Source of the DNA: Carboxylicivirga marina
Lineage (GTDB): Bacteria; Bacteroidota; Bacteroidia; Bacteroidales; Marinilabiliaceae
NCBI RefSeq assembly: GCF_016612505.1
Contig: NZ_JAENRR010000007.1
Span: 62,001-126,000, forward strand
Direction of reading: 5' to 3'
DNA length: 64,000 nt
The notes beneath the pieces were generated by a model. That model was given only the letters and a program-made list of their open reading frames with translations. It did no database searches and was not told the DNA's origin. The position numbers were made by a program, and so were the translations under genes. This document shows, one piece after another, positions 47,104 to 55,901 of this stretch (its first letter is position 1; the number at the start of each line of letters is the position of its first letter).

Positions 47104-49089
47104 CTATTTCGTTTTTAATATCTTCATCAACTCTTCCGGCAATGGAGTGAAGTTTAAATCAGTGGTGTCGATCACACTCTTGATTTTATCAATATTAAAC
47201 TGATTGATTTCTGGTACCACCGTTTCCACATTATCCTTCCATATTAACAATTTTGGGTTTCCTCTTTTTAACTGGTCACAATTGATAAAGATATTTTTAA
47301 GGACATAGTTCTGGTTCATATTTTCATCATAAAGCAACAACTGAGGGTACTTATTAATATAGGTCATTTGATTATCGAGGTAGGTGTCAATGGTTTTTCG
47401 GGTATAGTGTTTCCAATGGTCAAAACTCCAGGGAGTGAATGACATTCCTTTATCACAGTCATAAAAAATATTGTTCCAGACAATGTTTTCTTTTCCGCCA
47501 TGAATCTGTATACCTCCAAACTTACCTTTTGAGCTATTGTTAAATACATTACCGTAAATCAACACACCACTGATGGCATCATCCAGTCGCACGCCTGCCC
47601 GGCCATGTGCGGCATCAATGGCATCGTTATTCTGCGGGCCAACATTGTAAAAATGATTATAACGGATAATATTGCCCCGGTAGTTGGCGGTTCCCCACAT
47701 ATCAATGGCGCCTTGATCATCCGATTCGGTCACCACGGCATACATTGTATTGAATTCCACCATGTGGTCGTTGCCATTCAGGCGGATGGCACTGCTGGGT
47801 ATGTTGTGCATGGTGCAGTGTGATATGCTGATGCCGACACCATCTACCCAAATACCCGGGGTGTAGGTTAAATCGATGCGCGACAAGTGGTGTATGTGGC
47901 AGTTTTTAACACTTGCGTACCCACTTTCCAATGTGCTATAAGAACCTGCGTTGAGGCGTATACCGCCGCGTCCGGTGTTCCATATTTCGCAATTTATAAC
48001 ACTATTGTGCTGGCCTCCATCAATTATCATCCCTTCTCTTGCTACAGAGGTAACTGCGCAATTATCAATCAGTACATTATTGCTGTTCACAATTTTAATA
48101 CCTGTGTGTGCACTGTTTTTAATACTCAGATTTCTGATAATAACATTATTGCAGTTCTCTATCTCGATGAGAGGAGTTTGACAAACCGATAACTCTAAGC
48201 TCTCTATTTCATCGGGAGGAAAGAAATATATCTTCTTATTCTGATAGTCATAAGCATATTCGCCCGGCTGATCGATTTCGCGGATAACATTGACAGCAGC
48301 AAAGGGTTTGTCGCCTCTGAACAGATAGTTATTATAGGGAGGCTCTAACCATAGTATGTTATCATCAGCAGCAATGTGGCTCACTGATTCATAGGCATCA
48401 GCCCATAACCAATACCAGTAGCCATGCAGCAGGATGTTGGGTTCATCTGCCCACTCACTGATTTTTTGATTTTGAAATTTGATGCCGTATAAAGTTGTAT
48501 CTCCACTCTGCTTTTTTGCAACACCTGAAAATTTAGTATACCCTTTATTGGGCCACCTGCTAAGCGACATTGGCTCATTATTGAAGATGATTTCATTTAA
48601 TGCATAATTCTTGGACTGCTTACTTCCTGCAAAACCAGCCAGGCGTATCTTTTGCTGATTTATGGGCAACTTAGCTGTACTTATCTCAATGATTTTTTCA
48701 CCATTCTTTGGATTTTTCCGATACAAAGGATGTTGGCGATTCAACTTTTTATAATCATCGATCACAACGCTTCCACAGATACTGGTCGACTCTTTTGATT
48801 GTCCCTGGACAATAAGTGTACCATCAAATGTTTTTAGTGTCTGATTATTAATTCGAATACCAGAATAACTACGATAAACAGGACTTGCGATATTGATGAC
48901 AATAGAATCTGATGATTCGCTCAAGTGCTGGTTAATGTGCCTCAATGCCGCTTCAATAGACTGTAATGGACGGTCTTTTGTTCCGTCATTTGTGTTATCG
49001 CCTGTGTTGCTGATAAAGATGTGAGTGTTTTGAGCATGTAGTGACATTGAAAATAACATGCACAATATTAATAATATTGTCTTTTTCAT
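47104..49089 (-). CDS. Secreted right-handed parallel beta-helix protein
   Basis: The 661-residue protein has a signal peptide (ILCMLFSMSLHAQ). From about residue 20 it carries the GDNTNDGTKDRPLQSIEAAL motif common in beta-helix and pectate-lyase-like proteins. Coils of repeats such as VIIRNLSIKNSAHTGIKIVN and VINCEIWNTGRGGIRL follow at residues 300-520. It may bind or cleave a polysaccharide, but no catalytic set can be assigned. It lacks a type IX sorting tail. The barrel pseudogene lies downstream. Confidence 0.85.
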   Translation of the reverse strand: MKKTILLILCMLFSMSLHAQNTHIFISNTGDNTNDGTKDRPLQSIEAALRHINQHLSESSDSIVINIASPVYRSYSGIRINNQTLKTFDGTLIVQGQSKESTSICGSVVIDDYKKLNRQHPLYRKNPKNGEKIIEISTAKLPINQQKIRLAGFAGSKQSKNYALNEIIFNNEPMSLSRWPNKGYTKFSGVAKKQSGDTTLYGIKFQNQKISEWADEPNILLHGYWYWLWADAYESVSHIAADDNILWLEPPYNNYLFRGDKPFAAVNVIREIDQPGEYAYDYQNKKIYFFPPDEIESLELSVCQTPLIEIENCNNVIIRNLSIKNSAHTGIKIVNSNNVLIDNCAVTSVAREGMIIDGGQHNSVINCEIWNTGRGGIRLNAGSYSTLESGYASVKNCHIHHLSRIDLTYTPGIWVDGVGISISHCTMHNIPSSAIRLNGNDHMVEFNTMYAVVTESDDQGAIDMWGTANYRGNIIRYNHFYNVGPQNNDAIDAAHGRAGVRLDDAISGVLIYGNVFNNSSKGKFGGIQIHGGKENIVWNNIFYDCDKGMSFTPWSFDHWKHYTRKTIDTYLDNQMTYINKYPQLLLYDENMNQNYVLKNIFINCDQLKRGNPKLLIWKDNVETVVPEINQFNIDKIKSVIDTTDLNFTPLPEELMKILKTK

Positions 49090-49327
49090 TTTTCTGATTT
49101 TGTGATAACTGTTAGTAAAAGATAATCAGCGGTGTAGTGTTGTTGGTTATACTGTATTTACTAACGTAAAGGTACTATATTCAAATTATTCTAAAAAAAA
49201 TCAAATTTTCGGTAGGGTAAAAATAAGTTGATGCGGTATGCCAATGTAAGAGTACTTAAAACCGATTCAAAGGAATCATCAAAATGCTCTTGAAACAGAA
49301 TAAACTAATCACATAAAAATAAAAGTT

Positions 49328-50272
49328 ATGAAGAAGGTATTATTATCATTAGCAGTTGCAGCAGCATTAGTATCGTGCGATAAGAATGACAACATAATTG
49401 ACGAAATGCCCATGGCAGATGTTGATTTAAAATCAACAACCGAGTCAGTTGTAACAACCGAAGCATCTTTAGATGATGTGGCCGAAGCAGCTGAATACGA
49501 AGTTGATTTATTTACCGGAACAGATGAGGCAGTTGAACAAATAGCAGCCGAGCAAGCCGGAACAACCCTTAAAGCAGGTGGTGATGGTGAGCAAAATCAA
49601 ACACGCTACCGCAACCGTTACAAGTGGGGTAAATGTCCGGATATCCACATTGTGAAAGAAGAAGGCGGATGGCCACGTACGATTACCTTAAACTATGGTG
49701 AATCAACTGAATTAGAGAATGGTCGTGTTATTGCTGGGATCATCGAAATTTATCAAACAGCACCTCGTCGTGATAATGGAGTACGAACTGTTACATACGA
49801 TGAGTTTAGCGTTGATGGAGTTGCTATTGTTGGGACAAGCGTTAAAACTTTTAAGTCTGAAAGTTTAAGTGTAAATATTGTTCGTGATTTAACATTTACT
49901 CTACCGGAAGATGGAACAACTATAGACCGTGTTTCAGAACGCAATCGCATCTGGACGCAAGGTATGGAAACTCCACTTGATCACACCGATGATATTTTTG
50001 AAATCACAGGTTTTGTTCAGTGTCAAGACTCAGATAACAATGTTTACCGTCGTGATATTACTTCACCACTTATCAAAAAAGGCGGATGTCGTTGGATTGT
50101 TGCCGGAGAAGTATCATTATCTAAAAACGGTGTTGAGTTTGCAACCATTAACTATGGCGATATGGAATGCGACCGCGTTGCAACCATGACAACTGAAGAA
50201 GGTAGCAAAGAATTTAATATTGGCGAACGCAAGCGTGAAAGACGTCAGAAAGAAGAAGATACTAATGCTTAA
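49328..50272 (+). CDS. Putative lipoprotein near the ECF sigma unit
   Basis: The 314-residue protein has a lipoprotein signal (AVAAALVSCDKND), an acidic linker rich in Thr and Glu to about residue 100, then a beta-rich domain (ITLNYGESTELENGRVIAGIIEIYQ). It ends in a basic Arg/Lys tract (GERKRERRQKEED). I do not recognise the family. Proteins of similar plan occur next to ECF sigma genes in this phylum. A terminator separates it from the sigma gene, so it is its own transcript, possibly a target of that sigma factor. Confidence 0.7.
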   Translation: MKKVLLSLAVAAALVSCDKNDNIIDEMPMADVDLKSTTESVVTTEASLDDVAEAAEYEVDLFTGTDEAVEQIAAEQAGTTLKAGGDGEQNQTRYRNRYKWGKCPDIHIVKEEGGWPRTITLNYGESTELENGRVIAGIIEIYQTAPRRDNGVRTVTYDEFSVDGVAIVGTSVKTFKSESLSVNIVRDLTFTLPEDGTTIDRVSERNRIWTQGMETPLDHTDDIFEITGFVQCQDSDNNVYRRDITSPLIKKGGCRWIVAGEVSLSKNGVEFATINYGDMECDRVATMTTEEGSKEFNIGERKRERRQKEEDTNA

Positions 50273-50302
50273 ACAACTTCCCGTTCACTCATATTGAGAG
50301 CT

Positions 50303-50335
50303 AACCCCGGAGTAGTAAACTTACTACTTCGGGTT
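50303..50335 (+). terminator. Intrinsic terminator of the lipoprotein gene
   Basis: AACCCCGGAGTAGTAA pairs with TTACTACTTCGGGTT across a two-base gap with one bulge or mismatch, followed by TTTCAAAAAAA. It lies 30 bases after the stop codon. Confidence 0.8.
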
Positions 50336-50425
50336 TTTCAAAAAAATAATAGAAACAACGAAACATATAGGTTTACTTTTTACGTACTAACTTAGCTAAC
50401 GGAAAGACAATCAATTTTATTTATT

Positions 50426-50914
50426 TTGAAGCGGGAAGATTTTAAAAGTTTATTTAATGAGCAATTCGATCCACTGCGTAACTACATTTATTACCGTTGT
50501 GGAGATGCTGAGCTAGCCACCGACATAGCACAAGATGTGTTTATGAAACTGTGGGAAAAGAAACTGGATAAACCGCCCAAGGAACTGATAGGCCTACTCT
50601 ATAAAATGGCAAAAGATGCCTTTATCAGTAAATACAGGCGAAGCAAAACAGAACAGGAGTTTATAGCAAGGCCGCCTGATAATGCCGAGAGTCAGTCGCC
50701 CGAAGAGGAGCTTAATTACAAAGAACTGAAAAGGACTTACGAAAGAGCCCTCAAGGAAATGCCGGAGATTCAAAGAGAAGTTTTCATGATGAGCCGGGTG
50801 GAAGAACTCAAGTATCACGAGATAGCCGAACGACTCGAATTAAGCATAAAGGCAGTAGAAAAGCGGATGAAAAACGCATTGCAATTTTTAAGACAAGAAC
50901 TGGCAGTACAATGA
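50426..50914 (+). CDS. ECF-type RNA polymerase sigma factor (FecI-like)
   Basis: The 162-residue protein has sigma70 region 2 (YRCGDAELATDIAQDVFMKLWEKK) and region 4 (MPEIQREVFMMSRVEELKYHEIAERLELSIKAVEKRMKNALQFLRQEL). The start is a TTG at 50426. It overlaps the FecR gene by four bases (ATGA), so it is translationally coupled to its anti-sigma. The pairing and the downstream TonB receptor are the classical FecI-FecR-FecA arrangement. Confidence 0.93.
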   Translation: MKREDFKSLFNEQFDPLRNYIYYRCGDAELATDIAQDVFMKLWEKKLDKPPKELIGLLYKMAKDAFISKYRRSKTEQEFIARPPDNAESQSPEEELNYKELKRTYERALKEMPEIQREVFMMSRVEELKYHEIAERLELSIKAVEKRMKNALQFLRQELAVQ

Positions 50915-51798
50915 AAAAAGAAGATTTACATAACGAACAATGGACCAATGATGATGACTTAATGAAGTCGTTGCCTAAGGTTGAGCTGCCATACTCGCGT
51001 TCAAAAGCCGACGTTTGGAAGGAGATGGAGGCGATGATGGATGATTTGTCACAGACCGAAAAGGAGATGATTCAGCAACCACAAGCTAAAGTAAGAAGTT
51101 TACGTCCGGTCTTCATGTCTGTTGCGGCGCTACTAATTATATTGTTAGGTACTACAGCATTCTTTAGTTTGTATACCAAAACTGTTAATGCACAGGCCGG
51201 ACAGCACCTCACAGCCTTATTACCAGATGGTTCAAGCATTGAACTTAATGCTGGCTCTGTGATTAAGTACAAACCTTTCTGGTGGCGCTTTAATCGAGAA
51301 GTACAATTTGAAGGCGAAGGCTTTTTTAAAGTACAAAAAGGTAAATCGTTTGAGGTGGTTTCATCCATGGGACGTACCATTGTATTAGGAACCAGCTTTA
51401 ATATCTATGCCCGCAAAAATGAATACAAAGTAACTTGTTATACTGGTAAAGTACGTGTAGTGAGTGTAGTAAGTGGCGAGTCAACCGACATTACCCCTAA
51501 TATGCTGGCCTACATCAAAGACAATGGTCGCGTTTTAAGTGAAGAGGAAGCTCAAATGAGCGAAACCATTTCGTGGTTACACGATATGTTTATTTTTACT
51601 GGTGCTGATATTGAAGATGTATTTGAAGAAGTTGAGCGTCAATATGGCGTGAGCATTAAACTAAACGAACAAATGGGATATCAATACACCGGTAATTTCT
51701 CACGTGAACGTTCGGTTGACGATGTGATGTACAAAATTTGCCGTGGCTTGGGACTCGATTTTGAGAAAACCAGTTATGGCTATAAAGTGAGTAAGTAG
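50911..51798 (+). CDS. FecR-family anti-sigma factor
   Basis: The 295-residue protein has an N-terminal cytoplasmic segment, one membrane span near residues 70-90 (VFMSVAALLIILLGTTAFFSLY), a periplasmic FecR domain (LLPDGSSIELNAGSVIKY, FEVVSSMGRTIVLGTSFNIYAR), and a C-terminal DUF4974/STN-like part (VERQYGVSIKLNEQ). It holds the ECF sigma factor and receives a signal from the TonB receptor. It is coupled to the sigma gene. The receptor gene starts 250 bases later. Confidence 0.93.
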   Translation: MKKEDLHNEQWTNDDDLMKSLPKVELPYSRSKADVWKEMEAMMDDLSQTEKEMIQQPQAKVRSLRPVFMSVAALLIILLGTTAFFSLYTKTVNAQAGQHLTALLPDGSSIELNAGSVIKYKPFWWRFNREVQFEGEGFFKVQKGKSFEVVSSMGRTIVLGTSFNIYARKNEYKVTCYTGKVRVVSVVSGESTDITPNMLAYIKDNGRVLSEEEAQMSETISWLHDMFIFTGADIEDVFEEVERQYGVSIKLNEQMGYQYTGNFSRERSVDDVMYKICRGLGLDFEKTSYGYKVSK

Positions 51799-52049
51799 TT
51801 GGATGTTAGGATGTGTGATTGATGATGTACGATGTAGGAATTATTGAAAGCATTATGACTTGTAATATTTCGGATTCCCGGGTTAGAGTTAGCGATTCAT
51901 CAATTATTCAAATCGACAGTATTGTCAAGTGATAGTAAATGAATAATATATGCCGACTTTCACAATGGTGTGTCAACAAAAGGCGAAGGGATTTAAAAGT
52001 AGTTTACATTCGGACTTCGAGCTTCGGACTCCGTACTAAAGGTTTTTGA

Positions 52050-54569
52050 GTGAAACAAGTAATCACCATTTTCATATGTATTTGGAGTTTATCCATCTCA
52101 GTAGTTAAAGCACAATCTATTGAGGTGGATTACCTGTCTAAACCCCTGAATGAAATACTGGTTGAGTGGCGCGAACAATATAATTTGCAATTTTCGTTTA
52201 ATGATGCCTTGTTAGCCAACTACAAGATAAGCATCAAACAAAGCTTTAAATCTACTGATGAAGCCCTCAAAACGATTCTCAAAGGGCTACCACTTGATTT
52301 CGAGAAAAATGATGAAGTCTATATCATCTTTCCGCTTAAAAAAGAGAAGAAACCAAAGCATTATACTTTAGTTGGAAAAATTATTGAAAAGGGATCGGGT
52401 GAACCGTTGCCCTTTTCGCATATAATGGCTAATGGTCAGCAGTCTGTAACGGATATCAAGGGGGTGTTTAGCTTCAATTTTTCTGATGATAGTGTGTATC
52501 AGATAAAAGCATCGCATCTGGGATGTTATATTCTGGATACGACCCTGGTGGCAGGTAATGGTCACACGCTGGTATTGAATCCCTCAGCCGTTGGAATTAA
52601 AGAAGTGGTGGTCACCAATAATATTGTTGAAAAAGCAACGCAGATAGGAGAGGAGTCGGGTCTGACGAGTTTAAACCATCACATTGCTAATTACCTGCCG
52701 GGTAACGGCGATAACTCAGTGTTTAACCTGTTACGATTACAACCCGGTATTCTGGCAGCGGGAGAACAACCTAATGACCTAATCATCTGGGGAGGCCCTG
52801 AAGGAACTAGCCGCGTTACTTTTGATGGCTTCACCATTTGGGGTTTAAAAAATTTTAATGATAACATTAGCGCGGTTAACCCATACATGGCCAAAAATAT
52901 AGAGGTTCATAAAGGTGGCTACGGGGCTTCGAACGATGACGTGGTAGGTGGCATTGTTCGAATAACAGGTAAAAATGGTAGTACCATTAAGCCCGGTGTT
53001 AATCTCTTTCTTAACAACCAGACTTTAAATGGCATGGTTGAATTGCCAATGAATAAGAAATCATCTCTAATGTTGGCTTTCAGACAGACCTATTATAATT
53101 TGTTTGGTTCGGAAGATATTGAATACCCCAATAACATGATGATAGGAAGCGATAATATCACCGAAACGCCAGCGTATGATTTTCGCGATTTTAATGTGAA
53201 GTATTCGTTGCAGGGCGACAATGGAGATTTGTTTTATATGAGCATGTTGTATGGTGCCGATAATTTTGAATTAGATGTTGACCGCCAGTTTAAGCGCGAA
53301 AATAAACAAGGACAAGAAGTAGATACTAATGTTAACCATGAACAGGAGGAAGATAATAAACAGATTGGCAGCACAGTATTTTATGGTAAAACATGGTCGA
53401 ATGGCCATTCTTCATCTCTGAAAGCGAGCTATTCGGCTCTCAAATCTAATTACTCCTTAAGGCGTGAAGACAGTTCTGCGAGAAGGAATGTTAACCTTGT
53501 AAAGAGGGATGATAATGCCCAAAATGATGTGAGTGAAGTAAGTGTTAATTGGGAAAATAACTTACTGGCCGGAGAAAAACAGACGATAACAGTTGGTTTG
53601 GAGTGGATAAACAACGATTTAGTATTGACTGAAGATTCTTTTGGTATTGAATATATCAACCTGTCGGAGCGGGCTAATCGATTAGCTCTGTATGTACAGG
53701 ATCGATTCCGAATAAATCAGCGTTTAAGCTTAACGGCTGGTCTACGATATAACCATTCATTTTTTGTTAATAAAGTTTATTTCGATCCTCGCCTTAGTTT
53801 GTCATTCAGAGCATCTGGTAACATTAAATTGAATGCCTCATGGGGGCGATATCATCAATTCGTGGTCAAGAGTTCGATTGATGATGAAGATGGTAATTAT
53901 CTTTATACATGGACATTAGCGGATAATGATGAAGTGCCTGTGTTGAGCTCAACCCATTATGTACTCGGAGGAGCGTATACGCGGCAGAAGTTCTTATTTA
54001 GCATTGATACCTATTTTAAAGAGAATGATGGTTTGACCCGATTTATTCGTTACCGTCAAAACGATTTTATTTTTTATGGAGACAGCCGTTCGTATGGGGT
54101 CGATCTTTATGTCAAGCAGGATTTTAAAGGACATTCCATTTGGGCATCCTATTCTTTAGGCAAAACAGAAGAGCATTTCTCTTATTTCGAGGAGGATGGA
54201 TACCGTCGTTCAAGCCAGGATCAGCGACATGAGGTGAAGGTGGCCGGATTATTTAATATTGGATCTTTCCACCTTTCAGCCAGTTATATTTATGGTTCAG
54301 GATTTCCCTTTTTTAAATCTTTTCAGGATTATGTCAACCAGCGATATACTGAGCCAAATTATAACCGCCTGGATGCTTCGTTGGTGTATCGTTTGTCATC
54401 TCAAAAATTTAGCGGTGAAGTCGGGATCTCAGTACTGAATGTAACCGATGTCTACAATATTAAATACAATCAATTTAGTCGCATTCCTAAGGATCAAACT
54501 AACTCGGTCTTTATTAATTCAGAAGCAGTACCTTTTACCCCTCTTTTGTATCTTAAATTATCTTTTTAA
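52050..54569 (+). CDS. TonB-dependent receptor with N-terminal signalling (STN) domain
   Basis: The 839-residue protein has a signal peptide (WSLSISVVKAQ) and an STN domain (residues 25-90; LNEILVEWREQYNLQFSFNDALL) as in FecA transducers. A carboxypeptidase-regulatory-like domain (about 105-190) follows, then a plug (EVVVTNNIVEKATQIG, LLRLQPGILAAGEQPNDLIIWGG) and a beta-barrel ending in LYLKLSF. The start is GTG. No SusD partner is present, so this is a stand-alone transducer whose ligand is unknown. The STN domain probably contacts the FecR protein. Confidence 0.92.
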   Translation: MKQVITIFICIWSLSISVVKAQSIEVDYLSKPLNEILVEWREQYNLQFSFNDALLANYKISIKQSFKSTDEALKTILKGLPLDFEKNDEVYIIFPLKKEKKPKHYTLVGKIIEKGSGEPLPFSHIMANGQQSVTDIKGVFSFNFSDDSVYQIKASHLGCYILDTTLVAGNGHTLVLNPSAVGIKEVVVTNNIVEKATQIGEESGLTSLNHHIANYLPGNGDNSVFNLLRLQPGILAAGEQPNDLIIWGGPEGTSRVTFDGFTIWGLKNFNDNISAVNPYMAKNIEVHKGGYGASNDDVVGGIVRITGKNGSTIKPGVNLFLNNQTLNGMVELPMNKKSSLMLAFRQTYYNLFGSEDIEYPNNMMIGSDNITETPAYDFRDFNVKYSLQGDNGDLFYMSMLYGADNFELDVDRQFKRENKQGQEVDTNVNHEQEEDNKQIGSTVFYGKTWSNGHSSSLKASYSALKSNYSLRREDSSARRNVNLVKRDDNAQNDVSEVSVNWENNLLAGEKQTITVGLEWINNDLVLTEDSFGIEYINLSERANRLALYVQDRFRINQRLSLTAGLRYNHSFFVNKVYFDPRLSLSFRASGNIKLNASWGRYHQFVVKSSIDDEDGNYLYTWTLADNDEVPVLSSTHYVLGGAYTRQKFLFSIDTYFKENDGLTRFIRYRQNDFIFYGDSRSYGVDLYVKQDFKGHSIWASYSLGKTEEHFSYFEEDGYRRSSQDQRHEVKVAGLFNIGSFHLSASYIYGSGFPFFKSFQDYVNQRYTEPNYNRLDASLVYRLSSQKFSGEVGISVLNVTDVYNIKYNQFSRIPKDQTNSVFINSEAVPFTPLLYLKLSF

Positions 54570-54721
54570 ACGATCAGAATAGTTTTCACTGCCTAATTTT
54601 TCTAATAAATGAGTATAATTGTAACTCTTTGGTTACAAAATCGTAATCAAATGCAGCTATCTGAATTGGAGTTTTATTAACTACATTCACATACAATTTA
54701 TTTACTCAAACTATTAATGAC

Positions 54722-55042
54722 ATGAAAAAAATTCTAGTAGTATTAGCAGTGGCAGCCATGGTGGTTTCATCATGTGGTATGAAAACAAATGCACAAGGCG
54801 AAGATGCCAAAGAAAAAACTGCTGTAGAAGCAACAACTGAAGTGCCTGCTGAAAAAGCTTGTTGCCCAAAAGATGCTGCACAAGCCGAAGCTTGTTGCGA
54901 TAAGGATAGCACTGAATGCACAGATGCTGAGAAAAAAGCTTGTTGTGATAAAGATAAGACTGCTGATGCTGCAAAAGCTGACTGCGAAGAGAAGTGTGAC
55001 GAAGCTTGTAAGAAAGAGTGTGAGAAGAAAGAAGAGGCTTAA
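54722..55042 (+). CDS. Small Cys-rich lipoprotein
   Basis: The 106-residue protein has a lipobox (MVVSSCGMK). The mature part is acidic and carries eleven cysteines, arranged as three CC pairs (ACCPKD, ACCDKD, ACCDKD) then spaced C-x3-C type singles (DCEEKCDEACKKEC). There is no other motif. The even pattern suggests metal (Cu, Zn) or disulfide binding near the membrane. This is inference; no known family is recognised. It follows the TonB receptor by 150 bases and has a terminator 40 bases after its stop. Confidence 0.8.
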   Translation: MKKILVVLAVAAMVVSSCGMKTNAQGEDAKEKTAVEATTEVPAEKACCPKDAAQAEACCDKDSTECTDAEKKACCDKDKTADAAKADCEEKCDEACKKECEKKEEA

Positions 55043-55083
55043 TACGCTTTTTTAGGAAATCATCTCATTTATGATATGAAAAT

Positions 55084-55110
55084 AAAGGCTGTCCAAATCG
55101 GACAGCCTTT
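55084..55110. terminator. Bidirectional intrinsic terminator
   Basis: AAAGGCTGTCC (55084-55094) pairs exactly with GGACAGCCTTT (55100-55110), loop AAATC, followed by TGTTTTATT on the plus strand and TTTATT on the minus strand. It sits between the Cys-rich lipoprotein gene and the convergent SIMPL gene. Confidence 0.88.
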
Positions 55111-55114
55111 TGTT

Positions 55115-55837
55115 TTATTCAAATGCCCACTCAATATAAATCGACTTTTGAATTTGGTGCTCTTTGGGGTTGAGTTCGACGCCTGAAAAGCTTTTGGCTT
55201 GTCTGGTAATTGGTGGTGTATCAAACTCAGTGTCCATTAACATATCAACCGGTTCATAGAAAGACGCTGACGAACCATACTTTATAGTTGCTATACCAGC
55301 AATCTTCAGGTTTGCTGCCAAGGCAATTGTTTCAGCCTTTTCTTGAGCGTCGGTCACAGCTAATTCAATAGCTTTCTTTCTAAGTTTTGTTTTTTGCTCA
55401 TCGCTAAAGCCAAAACCGATACGGTAATTAATATCCAGGTTTTCCTGATCGAGGCTTTTTAACAATGATTCCGAGAATTTCTGGGTGAATTGTCCCTTTA
55501 CTTCCAAAGAAATGTTAGAGACATAGCCCGTTTTAACTCGTTTGTTATGACGATATTCATAACTTTCATTCACACTGATGCTTTTTGATTTTATCAGCTT
55601 TGGATCTATTCCGTTCTTTTTAAACGTCTTTTTCAAAGCATTCAGTGATTTCATCGATTGATTAAAACATGCCTGATACAGGCTATCCTTAATGCTCAAA
55701 TCGACCGATACGATAATCTCTTCAGGCACTTCTCTAATGCGGGCAATGCCTTCAACTTTGATGTGTTTTGTCGTTTGTGCCGATAGAGTCAAACTAATAA
55801 ATAATAAGAAAAGGCTAATGTAGGTTGAACGTTTCAT
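55115..55837 (-). CDS. SIMPL domain (DUF541) periplasmic protein
   Basis: The 240-residue protein has a signal peptide (LLFISLTLSAQ). The SIMPL fold is shown by VEGIARIREVPEEIIVSVDLSI near the N-terminus, and by YEYRHNKRVKTGYVSNISLEV and AVTDAQEKAETIALAANLKI later. Such proteins are usually of unknown role and some help stress resistance or adhesion. It lies 65 bases downstream of the DUF4139 gene in the same direction. Confidence 0.88.
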   Translation of the reverse strand: MKRSTYISLFLLFISLTLSAQTTKHIKVEGIARIREVPEEIIVSVDLSIKDSLYQACFNQSMKSLNALKKTFKKNGIDPKLIKSKSISVNESYEYRHNKRVKTGYVSNISLEVKGQFTQKFSESLLKSLDQENLDINYRIGFGFSDEQKTKLRKKAIELAVTDAQEKAETIALAANLKIAGIATIKYGSSASFYEPVDMLMDTEFDTPPITRQAKSFSGVELNPKEHQIQKSIYIEWAFE

Positions 55838-55901
55838 ATTGTTTATTTTAAGTTAATAATCGTTTAATATTAAGATGTTTAAAGCGCATTTCACTCCTAA
55901 A

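Noticed and set aside
51701-51706. CACGTG inside the FecR-type gene
   Set aside because: The surrounding bases (TTCTCACGTGAACGTT) do not form the parS palindrome. It is chance in coding DNA.
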